Shown: in pieces, positions 1 through 7,525 of the stretch
Layout of the letters: the number at the start of each line of letters is the position of its first letter
How positions within the stretch are numbered: the first letter of the stretch is position 1
Assembly (NCBI GenBank): GCA_902761605.1
Contig: CACWLC010000036.1
Location: 1 to 58,771, forward strand
Origin: an uncultured Prevotellaceae bacterium
GTDB lineage: Bacteria > Bacteroidota > Bacteroidia > Bacteroidales > Bacteroidaceae
Reading direction: 5' to 3'
DNA length: 58,771 nt
Notes under the pieces: model-generated
What the model was told of the DNA's origin: nothing
Databases searched by the model: none
The model's input: only the letters and a program-made list of their open reading frames with translations
Program-made: the position numbers and the translations under genes

Positions 1-1
1 A

Positions 2-301
2 GAGGGTCAGATTTCAGGTATCCCCCGTGGTGGTAAGGTAACAATCCGCGTTAAGGCAATGAACGACGGTAATAACGAGTTGGTAGCTTGGATGCTCGAT
101 CCGACAAGTCCAAAGAACGTATCAGTGAAGTTCGTGAACACTGTTGACGGCGCAGCCATGAAGGAGCTCAAGGGCACTAACTGCTACTGTATCCACTACG
201 TAGAGAAGTGGGAGGATGGACAGCAGCACTTCGAGGAGATCGAGATCGTATGCCAGAAGCTCGAGAACGGACCTGTTGGTTTCGACAATCCTTGGAAGTA
301 A
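2..301 (+). CDS. tssD: Type VI secretion tube protein TssD/Hcp, Bacteroidota type (5'-truncated)
   Basis: Only the C-terminal ~99 codons lie in the window; the frame is open from base 2. The peptide has the Bacteroidota Hcp pattern: a GIPRGGKVTIRVKA strand, then ELVAWMLDP, then a MKELKGTNCYCIHYVEKW block and a short tail ending PWK. TssD monomers form hexameric rings that stack into the inner tube of the contractile type VI apparatus. No other T6SS gene is visible downstream, so this is either the last gene of a locus lying to the left or an orphan Hcp. Family assignment rests on pattern memory; the missing N-terminus prevents a length check. Confidence 0.7.
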   Translation, partial: EGQISGIPRGGKVTIRVKAMNDGNNELVAWMLDPTSPKNVSVKFVNTVDGAAMKELKGTNCYCIHYVEKWEDGQQHFEEIEIVCQKLENGPVGFDNPWK

Positions 302-340
302 GCGATTAAGCGAGTAATCACAATAAAATATCTGAAATGG

Positions 341-376
341 AGAGGTGCGGCTTAAATAGTCGCGCCTCTTCTTTGC
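341..376 (+). terminator. Probable terminator after tssD
   Basis: AGAGGTGCG (341-349) pairs with CGCGCCTCT (361-369), allowing one G-U pair, around an 11-base loop. It is followed only by a weak T-rich stretch (TCTTTG). It lies 40 bases after the tssD stop codon. Confidence 0.5.
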
Positions 377-395
377 AAGTTTTAGCAGGTTTTTC

Positions 396-426
396 TTTGC
401 TGTCTTGAAAATTATCCTTATCTTTG
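396..426 (+). promoter_or_regulatory. Bacteroidota-type promoter for the DUF2147 gene
   Basis: TTTG at 396-399, exactly 19 bases, then TATCTTTG at 419-426, matching the TTTG-N19-TAnnTTTG consensus. The start codon is 24 bases further on. Confidence 0.7.
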
Positions 427-450
427 CACCCAAGATAAAATAAAGGAATT

Positions 451-849
451 ATGAAAAAAGTATTGTTTGTTATTGCCTTTGCTCTCGTTTCGATAGCAGG
501 TTATTCTCAGGATGTTCTGGGTAAGTGGTATACTGAGGCAGGTGATGCCCAAGTGGAAATCTATCAGTCGGGCGACAAGCTGAATGGTAAGATCGTATGG
601 CTGGCACAGGGCCCAGAGACAACTGATAAGCATAATCCAAATGAGAAGCTCCGTAGTCGTAAGCTGATGGGTGTTAATATCCTGTCTGGCCTTTCCAAAT
701 CTAAGAACAAGTGGGAGGGTGGTAAGATCTATAACCCCAAGAACGGCAAGAGCTACAAATGCTCTATGTGGCTCGATGGCGACAAACTGAAGGTAAGAGG
801 CTACATCGCCATGTTCTACGAGACTCAGACCTGGACTCGCAAGAAATAA
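451..849 (+). CDS. Secreted DUF2147-family protein
   Basis: 132 residues with an N-terminal signal peptide (MKKVLFVIAFALVSIAGYSQ, cleavage likely after the Ser-Gln region). The mature part matches the small beta-barrel DUF2147 family: DVLGKWYTEAGDAQVEIYQ near the start, an inner PKNGKSYKCSMWLDGDKLKVRGY segment and the terminal ETQTWTRK. The family is periplasmic or secreted and of unknown function. It has its own consensus promoter and is followed 39 bases later by the M23 peptidase gene, so the two may be co-transcribed. Confidence 0.75.
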   Translation: MKKVLFVIAFALVSIAGYSQDVLGKWYTEAGDAQVEIYQSGDKLNGKIVWLAQGPETTDKHNPNEKLRSRKLMGVNILSGLSKSKNKWEGGKIYNPKNGKSYKCSMWLDGDKLKVRGYIAMFYETQTWTRKK

Positions 850-888
850 GCCCAACTTCGGTACGAATCAACAAATAAGGTACTTATA

Positions 889-1398
889 GTGAAGCTGACA
901 ATTCAAAGGATACTCATAGTCATACTGGCCATCTGCAGCACAACGATGATGATGGCTGGGTGCTCTAGTTCCGTTTATCCGTCTGACACCACAAAAGTAT
1001 CTAAGCAATGGTGCTTCCCGTTGCCTGGTGCAAAAGTAATAAGTCCATTTGGCAAACGTGGTGGCAGGCTCCATTCTGGGGTGGATATCAAGACTAAGGA
1101 CAAGGACAATATATATGCTGCATTTGATGGTGAAGTGATTTTCTCTGGAAAATATTACGGATATGGTAATCTGGTGCGCATAAAACATGCCAACGGGTTG
1201 GAGACCTATTATTCGCACAACTCCAAGAATCTGGTTAAGGTGGGTGAAAAGGTCAAGGCGGGTCAGTTAATAGCCCTCACAGGTCAGACAGGTAGTGCCA
1301 CCACGCCTCATATGCATTTCGAAATACGCCTCAATGGTAAGGCTCAGAATCCTGCGAAATATTTTAATTTTACAAACTATACTCTCAGAAAAAGATGA
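889..1398 (+). CDS. M23 (LytM) metallopeptidase lipoprotein
   Basis: 169 residues starting at GTG. The N-terminus is a lipoprotein signal with lipobox MMAGC (Cys25), so the protein should be anchored in the envelope. The rest is a compact LytM domain: zinc ligands His62 and Asp66 in HSGVD, catalytic His110 in YYSH, and the H141-x-H143 pair in TPHMHFE. All expected active-site residues are present, so a peptidoglycan endopeptidase cleaving peptide cross-links is likely. It lacks the LysM or coiled-coil domains often fused to such enzymes. Its stop overlaps the next start by four bases (ATGA), indicating translational coupling. Confidence 0.85.
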   Translation: MKLTIQRILIVILAICSTTMMMAGCSSSVYPSDTTKVSKQWCFPLPGAKVISPFGKRGGRLHSGVDIKTKDKDNIYAAFDGEVIFSGKYYGYGNLVRIKHANGLETYYSHNSKNLVKVGEKVKAGQLIALTGQTGSATTPHMHFEIRLNGKAQNPAKYFNFTNYTLRKR

Positions 1399-1850
1399 AG
1401 AAGGTTTTGTTTTCGTTATTGGCTTTAGTGTTCATGGCAACGGTAATTTGTTGCGATGAGAGTGGAAATCCTGTTGAGAATGTCGCATTGAAGAACTTTG
1501 CCAATTCTGGCTGCAAGGGCAATACCAGAGCTGGCGACGAAGGCAGGGTGGAGATTGTGGAGTATTCCGTGATTCATAATGGTTATCTTTTCTTGAACCA
1601 TCAGAACGTGATTTTTAACTGCTGTCCTGGTGAGTTGGGTGCCAAGATCTCTGTCGATGGCAACATCATCACTATCACCGAATCTGAGACAGAGCAGGGG
1701 TGCAAATGCTTATGTCCCTACGATCTAAGCTATGAAGTCGGCCCTCTGACAGAAGGTGAGACCTACACTATCTGCATCAAGCGCAGAGACGCCGAGCCGA
1801 TAATGGAAAAGCTGGAATTCAAGAACTCGATATCAGGAGTCTGGAAATAG
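1395..1850 (+). CDS. Putative small lipoprotein of unknown function
   Basis: 151 residues. The signal sequence ends in ATVICC, with Cys19 or Cys20 a plausible lipidation site. The mature part is rich in cysteine (CKG, NCCPGE, QGCKCLCPYD), suggesting disulfides or metal binding, and looks all-beta. I do not recognise a family. The ATGA overlap with the M23 peptidase gene suggests a partner role at the cell wall, by inference only. A terminator hairpin follows 35 bases after the stop. Confidence 0.6.
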   Translation: MKKVLFSLLALVFMATVICCDESGNPVENVALKNFANSGCKGNTRAGDEGRVEIVEYSVIHNGYLFLNHQNVIFNCCPGELGAKISVDGNIITITESETEQGCKCLCPYDLSYEVGPLTEGETYTICIKRRDAEPIMEKLEFKNSISGVWK

Positions 1851-1884
1851 TTTAGTTGTTTTTATTCCAACCCTAACATAAATC

Positions 1885-1923
1885 TCGCGGAAGCCCAATG
1901 TTTATCGGACTTCCGCGATTTTT
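1885..1923 (+). terminator. Rho-independent terminator
   Basis: TCGCGGAAG (1885-1893) pairs perfectly with CTTCCGCGA (1910-1918), followed directly by five T. It closes the operon of the M23 peptidase and the small lipoprotein. Confidence 0.8.
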
Positions 1924-2121
1924 CAACCCTAACTTAAACCTAACAAATCCCTAACATAACCCTCACCTGCAAGTTTTTGACTACACCCAAGTAGTTAGGA
2001 AAATAATTGGACGATTTAACACATAATTGTTCATTATGTAATCGTTTTTCAATAATTGGCTTATTACCTGCTTTTTGCTACTATACTAAGAAAAACTATT
2101 TCCCTAACTAGGCTGCAAATT

Positions 2122-2136
2122 TTCCCTCGTTGGGAA
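2122..2136. repeat. TTCCC-N5-GGGAA palindrome (copy 1)
   Basis: TTCCCTCGTTGGGAA followed by TAAAAAC. The same palindromic frame and the same AATAAAAAC flank recur near 22.1 kb; further copies of the palindrome lie at 52.1 kb. Confidence 0.55.
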
Positions 2137-2431
2137 TAAAAACAGGCTTTTTAGCAAGTTATATATATTGTTAGAAAATTTCCCAAATGCCATCAAAAGC
2201 AATCTGATTAATATGTGAGAGGTAATGTTAGGGTTAGGTGAGGGATATGTTAGGGTTGATAGCATACCCTAACGTCACTAACACGTTTATTATAAGTCAT
2301 TTATGCCAAAAATGTTAGGGTTGGCTGCTTTCCTACGATAAGTACAATTTATTCAGCGTCCAAAGCCACTTATCCTCAAATAAGTCCATCGCCATTCTCG
2401 CTGCCAGTTTGATTACGCCTCTCTAACAATT

Positions 2432-3067
2432 CTAAATCTTGAGATAGTCCTTGAGAGCCGGAATCCAGTCTTCGTTGTTTTGAGGACAGAGGGTGTGAAT
2501 GCCGAGGGATTGGGCTACTGCACAATTCTTGGGGCTGTCGTCGATGAAGAGGGTTTCTTCGGGTGATGCCTGTTGCCCCTCGAGCATCATCTGGAAAATT
2601 ACGGGTGAGGGTTTCATCACCTTGCATTCATAGCTCAGATAGAGATGGTCGAAATAATAGTCGATAGGATGGCTGCCTCCATCGAACTCAGGGCTACAAG
2701 CCCATTGCATCATAAACGGATTGGTGTTTGAAAGCAGACAGACCTTATATCCCTGCTGGCGCAGCTGAAGCAACATATCGAGATTGCGCTGGGGAACAGA
2801 CTCCACATATCCGTGCCAGGCATAGTAACACTCATCCATCGTAAGCTTCCTGCCGATAATTCTGCCAAGTTCCTCGCAGAATGCCTCAGAGGATATCTTG
2901 CCGCTCTCAAGATCGCCAAATATACCATGCTGGCAAAAAGCATCGAGATGCCTGGATGCATCCCGAAGCCCTATTTCCTCAAATTTCCTAATGGCATTCT
3001 CATAACTCAGGGCAAGTACTACACCCCCAAGATCGAATGCGATATTCCTAATGTTGCATGTTGCCAA
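2432..3067 (-). CDS. HAD-superfamily (IA) phosphatase
   Basis: 211 residues. HAD motif I is FDLGGV with nucleophile Asp12; the usual second Asp is Gly, as is common in the YihX-like subgroup. Motif II is the LLSNTN segment, the conserved Lys is in VMKPSP, and motif IV is FIDDSPKN. The helical cap between motifs I and II identifies subclass IA. Such proteins dephosphorylate small sugar or nucleotide phosphates; the substrate cannot be read from sequence. It has a TACCTTTG promoter element 45 bases upstream and stands alone between the repeat gap and the GH3-like gene. Confidence 0.85.
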   Translation of the reverse strand: MATCNIRNIAFDLGGVVLALSYENAIRKFEEIGLRDASRHLDAFCQHGIFGDLESGKISSEAFCEELGRIIGRKLTMDECYYAWHGYVESVPQRNLDMLLQLRQQGYKVCLLSNTNPFMMQWACSPEFDGGSHPIDYYFDHLYLSYECKVMKPSPVIFQMMLEGQQASPEETLFIDDSPKNCAVAQSLGIHTLCPQNNEDWIPALKDYLKI

Positions 3068-3111
3068 CGTTGCGTAAGGTGCTTATTTTATATAAATTTT
3101 ATTTGACGGTG

Positions 3112-3119
3112 CAAAGGTA
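3112..3119 (-). promoter_or_regulatory. -7 promoter element of the HAD gene
   Basis: On the minus strand TACCTTTG, matching TAnnTTTG, 44 bases before the start codon. Confidence 0.5.
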
Positions 3120-3189
3120 AGGATTATTTTCAAGAAAGCAAAGAAAAACCGGCTAAAACTTCAGCCCTCACAAAAATATGGTATCTTCT

Positions 3190-4377
3190 TTACCCATCGA
3201 TGATAACAGTAGGGGTATCGTGATACCTGCCTACCACGAGGATAGTCTTTTTGGTCTTGTAGCGATAGAGACCTGACAGGGTGGTTACTATTAATTCGTA
3301 GCTACAACCTATCTCTAACTGGTCGAGGGTGAGCAGAGTATTATAGTTTGGTGTGGCCTTTGGCTTGAACTCATAGAACACACTATCAGGTATGAGCACC
3401 GTCTGCGGGTCATCGAGATTAAGGGCTGTGGAGAATGTTCCTTCTGGCGAACTGATGCCTGTGAACACGAAATGCACCTTACTGCCGCAATATGTGCGCA
3501 GCAACTCGAATCCTGCACTCAGACGATCGACATCGTATACTATTACGCAACGAAGTCCGGGCCACAACTGCCCCACCATCTGCGTTCCGATATGATGGGG
3601 CTCCATGATTTCACGAATGGCATGAGCCCTTTCCGGGTCGGGCTGGATGAATGGATTTCCTCGCTCGATATCATCAGCCAGCGCGGGCCAGTGCTTCTCG
3701 ACATATCGGAGCATCTCTATCAGATTGTCATAACGATCGCATATGGCAAGTGATATGTGTTCCTGCCTGAGGGCAAAGAGCGACTGCATATAGAGAATAT
3801 CGTTACGCTGTGGATAGTTGGTAACCTCAACTGGTATTACATACACCTGATCGTTGTCGAACTCCCGCTTTACAAGCAGTCGGCCAAGCATGTTTCCAAT
3901 TGTTATCCCTGAAGGCAGGCGCTCCACACTATTATCCACCAGATTAAGGGTCATTCCCTCAGTGAGGAATCCGTGATTACCAGCGATGTAGAATCCTGAG
4001 CAGAAGCTGTAGTCATAATTAACCTGCACACCCCATCTTGACTGGGGCATCTTCCTGAATCCATCCAAGATAGATATATGCTCTGTAAGATAAGCCGTCA
4101 GGACATTTTTCTCGCCATCGGCTATTCGTTCGAAATACGATGTATAGTCATCATAGTCTGTCAGAGGGATATAGCGTCTGAATTCATCCATGCTATGGAT
4201 CTTTCTGAAGCCGTGCTTACTTCCATATTCCGTCCTGGCATTCTCACGCAAGAGCCTCATAACGAAATCTTCCTGACTTCGCATCGGATTATATGTGATG
4301 TCATCAAGCCTGTTTCTTACATTCATGCCGTCAGTCCAGCGCGCCTCGTTTACTATCTTGATTACCCTCTCGTCCAT
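3190..4377 (-). CDS. GH3-family-like protein, degenerate active site, lid domain missing
   Basis: 395 residues, whereas GH3 acyl-adenylate/amide synthetases usually have 500 or more. The fold is recognisable: the LFALRQEHISLAICDRYDNL helix, LWPGLRCVIV, the motif-II equivalent ISSPEG and the motif-III equivalent LYRYK. Key ATP-binding elements are lost. The SSGTT loop is replaced by ILDGF near residue 110, and the YRYxxGD motif reads YRYKTKK. The C-terminal ~120-residue lid domain is absent, with no remnant in the 120 bases before the next gene. The frame is intact, so a retained non-catalytic role is possible. It starts 6 bases after the S66-like gene. An intact paralogue lies at 20.4-21.9 kb. 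Confidence 0.75.
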   Translation of the reverse strand: MDERVIKIVNEARWTDGMNVRNRLDDITYNPMRSQEDFVMRLLRENARTEYGSKHGFRKIHSMDEFRRYIPLTDYDDYTSYFERIADGEKNVLTAYLTEHISILDGFRKMPQSRWGVQVNYDYSFCSGFYIAGNHGFLTEGMTLNLVDNSVERLPSGITIGNMLGRLLVKREFDNDQVYVIPVEVTNYPQRNDILYMQSLFALRQEHISLAICDRYDNLIEMLRYVEKHWPALADDIERGNPFIQPDPERAHAIREIMEPHHIGTQMVGQLWPGLRCVIVYDVDRLSAGFELLRTYCGSKVHFVFTGISSPEGTFSTALNLDDPQTVLIPDSVFYEFKPKATPNYNTLLTLDQLEIGCSYELIVTTLSGLYRYKTKKTILVVGRYHDTPTVIIDG

Positions 4378-4383
4378 ATAGTG

Positions 4384-5364
4384 TTATTCTTCTTTTTCCC
4401 GCACTATTTGAGATTTATCTATGTTTACTTCATAAGGTTCCATATTTCCCTTGATATTGTAGGTAAGTACAACCTTGTCTATTGAGACATCGAGCGAACA
4501 TGGTGCCCCTTCAATCAGAGGGATACAACTGTTGCTACCTACTGGGAAACCACAGCATACAGGTATTTCGTAGTCATGAAGATGAGCTATCAACATCTGT
4601 TCCACGCTGCCATACTGAAGATCGTACTTGATAGAGCTGAACGTGCCGAAAATGATACCCTTTATCTTTTCAAAGTCATACTGCAGGCGCAGCATATAGA
4701 ACAATCGGTCAATATCATGCAGCGACTCTTCCACCTCTTCGATAAAGAGGATGATATCGTGTTTGCATGCGAGATGGATTTTTGTTCCTGCTACAGTAGA
4801 ATAGCTTGACAGGTTGCCTCCTATGAGGATACCCTCCGCATGTCCCACTCTATTATATGCATTGCCTTGAATCCTATATTGAGGTATCGTTCCAAAGAGA
4901 ATATTGCGGATGATAGAGGTGGCCGGCTCCTGAGCACTTGCTATCTGAAATGCCATAGGACCATGAATACACATCACGCCAGCAAAGGCGATGGCATAGA
5001 GAAGCATTGTGATGTCGCCATGACCAACAAGCCATTTGGGGTGTTGCTGATAGCATTCCACTGGTATGCGGTTAAGCAGATGAATGGAACCGTATCCGCC
5101 TCGCGAGCAGATGACGGCCTTGATAGTATCGTCTTCGAGTGCCCATAGCAAGTCGGCAGCACGCTCATCGGCTGTTCCTGCGTAGGCGTTTACATTAAGG
5201 TTATTTGTGTGGGGGCCTATTACTGGCTGCAAGCCCCAGCCCTTGATTACCTCTGCAGCCATCTGGAGTGCCTCTTGAGGCACCCAATAGGCAGGAGAGA
5301 TAAGAGCAACCTTATCTCCCGCCTTTAGATAGGGTGGTTGAACAATCTTTTTACCTTGACTCAT
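4384..5364 (-). CDS. S66 (LD-carboxypeptidase/MccF) family protein lacking catalytic Ser and His
   Basis: 326 residues with the full S66 two-domain layout: YLKAGDKVALISPA at the N-terminus, SRGGYGSIHLL, WLVGHGDIT, FIEEVEESLHDIDRLFYML and CGFPVGSN. Active family members use a Ser-Glu-His triad: Ser in GxSDIT, Glu in the LEE/LED segment, His in GFPxGH. Here Ser is replaced by Gly116 and His by Ser277; only the Glu near 209-210 remains. I checked both substitutions at codon level (GGC and AGC). The protein is therefore probably not a muramoyltetrapeptide carboxypeptidase. No signal peptide is visible, so it is cytoplasmic. It precedes the GH3-like gene by 6 bases. Confidence 0.8.
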   Translation of the reverse strand: MSQGKKIVQPPYLKAGDKVALISPAYWVPQEALQMAAEVIKGWGLQPVIGPHTNNLNVNAYAGTADERAADLLWALEDDTIKAVICSRGGYGSIHLLNRIPVECYQQHPKWLVGHGDITMLLYAIAFAGVMCIHGPMAFQIASAQEPATSIIRNILFGTIPQYRIQGNAYNRVGHAEGILIGGNLSSYSTVAGTKIHLACKHDIILFIEEVEESLHDIDRLFYMLRLQYDFEKIKGIIFGTFSSIKYDLQYGSVEQMLIAHLHDYEIPVCCGFPVGSNSCIPLIEGAPCSLDVSIDKVVLTYNIKGNMEPYEVNIDKSQIVREKEE

Positions 5365-5387
5365 TAACTAACTTAATTTTTGTCGTG

Positions 5388-5395
5388 CAAAGATA
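5388..5395 (-). promoter_or_regulatory. -7 promoter element for the S66-like/GH3-like pair
   Basis: Minus-strand TATCTTTG, 23 bases before the start codon of the S66-like gene; serves both genes if they form an operon. Confidence 0.55.
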
Positions 5396-5512
5396 ATCAT
5401 TTTTTAAAATATACCCTAAATCTTTTATTTTGCTATCGCAATATTTGTTATTTTTGAAACAACTTTGTAAATTCTGAAACAGTGAACCAGCCGTAGCAAG
5501 AATCGTTTCGGA

Positions 5513-5871
5513 TTATTCCAACTTTCCTGCCAGTCGCATGCGGACAGCGGATGACATTGTGGGAGCGGATATGCCGGCCGTTTTTACTATCTGCTGGTCG
5601 CCATCGATGTTGAACTGCAAGGTGGCTCCGTCTGCACGTATGGCATGGTCTCTACCATTCGCGCAAGGCGCCCCTGGGCATCGTACTCATAAGCATAGTT
5701 GAGACGTGTTCTGTTCAGCCTGGCGTTAATGATGTGCTGATTGTCATCATAGGTCAGCACCCATGATCTTTCAGTGGTCTGTATGCTTTCCAAACGGTCA
5801 CCCGTCCATTGGAAATTTGAGCCGCAAATAGTCAGGATGGCGGCAAGCACCCAATTCATTACTTTTTTCAT
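5513..5871 (-). pseudogene. Frameshifted small exported protein with Prevotella lipoprotein-type leader
   Basis: The first frame, from the ATG at 5871, gives MKKVMNWVLAAILTICGS, a leader typical of Prevotella exported proteins but without its lipobox Cys. It continues through LTYDDNQHIINA and YEYDAQGRLARMV and stops at 5587. A different frame stays open from about 5665 to a stop at 5513 and reads RADGATLQFNIDGDQQIVKTAG, which has the composition of a genuine continuation. A one-base shift near 5645-5670 explains both. The family is not recognised; the YDAQGRL piece resembles YD-repeat strands. It could also be an uncorrected sequencing error. Confidence 0.55.
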
Positions 5872-5975
5872 ACGTTCTATTGTCATTTCGTTAGCAATAA
5901 ATCAAAAACAAAGATAGTTTTAGAACCGTTTCGTTTGCAAAGATAACAAAAAGAATCGGTATTCAGAAAAAAACA

Positions 5976-6011
5976 ATGCACAAATTTGGGCTATGTACCA
6001 AATGCGTGCAT
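5976..6011 (-). terminator. Inverted repeat/terminator after the membrane AraC gene
   Basis: Arms 5976-5990 and 5997-6011 (ACCAAATGCGTGCAT) form an imperfect 15-bp stem with a 6-base loop, followed on the minus strand by TTGTTTTTTT. It touches the stop codon of the regulator gene. The right arm is identical to that of the element at 7526-7561. Confidence 0.65.
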
Positions 6012-7096
6012 CATTGAAGTTTCATCCATGCTGTAACGGTCTGGCCATTGAAGAACTTAAAGGCGGCAGCGAAAGTGCTGTAGCTATTGAAGCCGCAATC
6101 ATAAGCCAGCTGTTGGGCTGTGAAGGGTCGTAGTGACTCGACTGCCTCACGATAAATCTGCTCAAAATGCTCAATGCGCAGGCGGTTAATATAGGTATTG
6201 TATGTGATGCTCTGCTGAGCAAAATACTGGCTGACATAGGTACGATTGGTGCCAAGGGCCTCACTGAGCTGTGCCAATGTGAGGTCGTGCTGTAGGTAAA
6301 GTTTCGGCTCCTCACAGTATCTCTGGAGAAGTGCTCCGATATCTATTGTTGCGGGTTTATAGACATCATCCTCCTCGACATCAGGAGTGCTAGTTTCATC
6401 TGCTGACAACTTCTGCAACGTCTCCACTCGCCAGAGCAGGAAGCCGATAATGAGAATTGTGTTCACCTGCGACAGATACTCTCTGTACATCTCTCCCGGA
6501 TTCGTAGAATAGACATCATAGACGATAAAGAGAACGACGGCAAACAGCAGACTCTGCCACACCTCCTTGTGCTCCAGATCAGCATAGTTTTCATTCAGCC
6601 AACGACTGTATCGCACCAGCGCGTATATATAATAGATGCCGAAAATGGCGACGATAACCACCTGGCAGTTGTGCATCAGGTCCAAGCCGTATTCGTTGTG
6701 AGTGGCTACTCCCATAGCGGCTCCCCCTATGACAAGCACTTGGGGTATGAACCATGGCCAAATAGGACGCGGGCGATCCTGTAAGATACGAAGTAGCAAT
6801 GCCATCACAAGCGGTACCAGCATGATATGATCGAGCATTATGCAGATGATGTTACGTGTCAGACGGTCATCAGCCATCCAATAGGTACCTAACACATACC
6901 ACCACACGTGGCTCATCGCCGACATAAAGAAGAAAGCTGAAGTCCACCAGCGCAAAGCCCTCGGAGGAGTAACGTCGGAAACAATGGCATTGCTGCTCCT
7001 CAACGACAGATAAAGACTCGCTACTAGAGCAAAAATAGTCACCCCACCATAAAGCATAAGAAAGAGGGTGTCCTGAATACTCTGATACGCGTACAT
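6011..7096 (-). CDS. Membrane-anchored AraC-family transcriptional regulator
   Basis: 361 residues. The first ~225 are six or seven hydrophobic helices (for example FLMLYGGVTIFALVASLYLSL and VVIVAIFGIYYIYALV), a plausible membrane sensor. A linker is followed by a C-terminal AraC/XylS DNA-binding domain (~265-361): LTLAQLSEALGTNRTYVSQYF is the first helix-turn-helix, and LAYDCGFNSYSTFAAAFK the second. This layout is common in Bacteroidota. The ligand is unknown. It begins 20 bases after the stop of the solo HTH gene and is probably transcribed with it. The terminator palindrome sits at its 3' end. Confidence 0.85.
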   Translation of the reverse strand: MYAYQSIQDTLFLMLYGGVTIFALVASLYLSLRSSNAIVSDVTPPRALRWWTSAFFFMSAMSHVWWYVLGTYWMADDRLTRNIICIMLDHIMLVPLVMALLLRILQDRPRPIWPWFIPQVLVIGGAAMGVATHNEYGLDLMHNCQVVIVAIFGIYYIYALVRYSRWLNENYADLEHKEVWQSLLFAVVLFIVYDVYSTNPGEMYREYLSQVNTILIIGFLLWRVETLQKLSADETSTPDVEEDDVYKPATIDIGALLQRYCEEPKLYLQHDLTLAQLSEALGTNRTYVSQYFAQQSITYNTYINRLRIEHFEQIYREAVESLRPFTAQQLAYDCGFNSYSTFAAAFKFFNGQTVTAWMKLQ

Positions 7097-7116
7097 CTGT
7101 TAAAAAGGAATGGGGA

Positions 7117-7464
7117 TTAATCGTCGTCAATGGCTAGGCCGGCACGGTATTCTGCAGGTGTGATGCCGTAGCAACGTTTGAACTGTTCACGAAGGTTTGG
7201 AGCAGTAAAACCTACCTCACGGGCTATCTCTGTGATTTTCATCTCAGGGCGGTTGGTGAGCAAATCGTAGGCTATCTCCATACGGATGGAGTTGATATAC
7301 TGGGGAAAAGACATTCCATCGGCAAAGGCATTCATCTGGTCGTTCAGACGATGTCGGCCAATACCGAAACGCTCCATTATATCTTCACGCATAAGATTAA
7401 CTTGTGCGTAGAGACGCTCTTCGCGGATAATTTTGTCGATGGTCTTAAATAAGTCTTTATCCAT
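7117..7464 (-). CDS. Solo AraC-type DNA-binding protein, truncated paralogue of its neighbour
   Basis: 115 residues from the ATG at 7464 (MDKDLFKTIDK). I prefer this to upstream starts because a TACTTTTG promoter element lies in the upstream extension. The protein is almost only an AraC domain: MERFGIGRHRLNDQMNAF, then SFPQYINSIRMEIAYDLL and ITEIAREVGFTAPNLREQFKRCYGITPAEYR. It closely parallels the last ~110 residues of the adjacent TPR regulator, sharing FPQYINSIR and NLREQFKR. It lacks the sensor, membrane and TPR parts. It could compete for the same sites or serve as a stand-alone regulator; both are inference. Confidence 0.8.
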   Translation of the reverse strand: MDKDLFKTIDKIIREERLYAQVNLMREDIMERFGIGRHRLNDQMNAFADGMSFPQYINSIRMEIAYDLLTNRPEMKITEIAREVGFTAPNLREQFKRCYGITPAEYRAGLAIDDD

Positions 7465-7486
7465 TGCCGGTTTATAATTTCGACCA

Positions 7487-7494
7487 CAAAAGTA
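7487..7494 (-). promoter_or_regulatory. -7 element for the solo HTH gene
   Basis: Minus-strand TACTTTTG (TAnnTTTG), 22 bases before the ATG at 7464. The -33 region is only T-rich. Confidence 0.5.
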
Positions 7495-7525
7495 CAAATA
7501 ATATATTGGATTAGGAAGAAAATAT

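Larger units (their letters stand above)
1871..2320. repeat. GTTAGGG / CCCTAAC heptamer cluster
   Basis: Eight perfect copies lie in the gene-free stretch: CCCTAAC at 1871, 1927, 1949, 2102 and 2267, and GTTAGGG at 2227, 2249 and 2314, plus degenerate copies. Within it a 20-base segment at 1949-1968 recurs inverted at 2236-2255 with a single mismatch. The rest of the roughly 580-base gap (1851-2431) is AT-rich and shows no convincing gene. Function unknown. Confidence 0.6.

Noticed and set aside
1871-2320. Telomere or linear-replicon end suggested by GTTAGGG units
   Set aside because: Units are scattered, in both orientations, and internal to a continuous chromosomal sequence.
2333-2392. Short minus-strand frame reading MAMDLFEDKWLWTLNKLYLS
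   Set aside because: Only 20 codons, no upstream start context, and downstream of a complete HAD gene; chance frame is more likely.
4078-4485. Plus-strand open frames opposite GH3-like and S66-like genes
   Set aside because: They mirror recognisable minus-strand proteins and show no family features.
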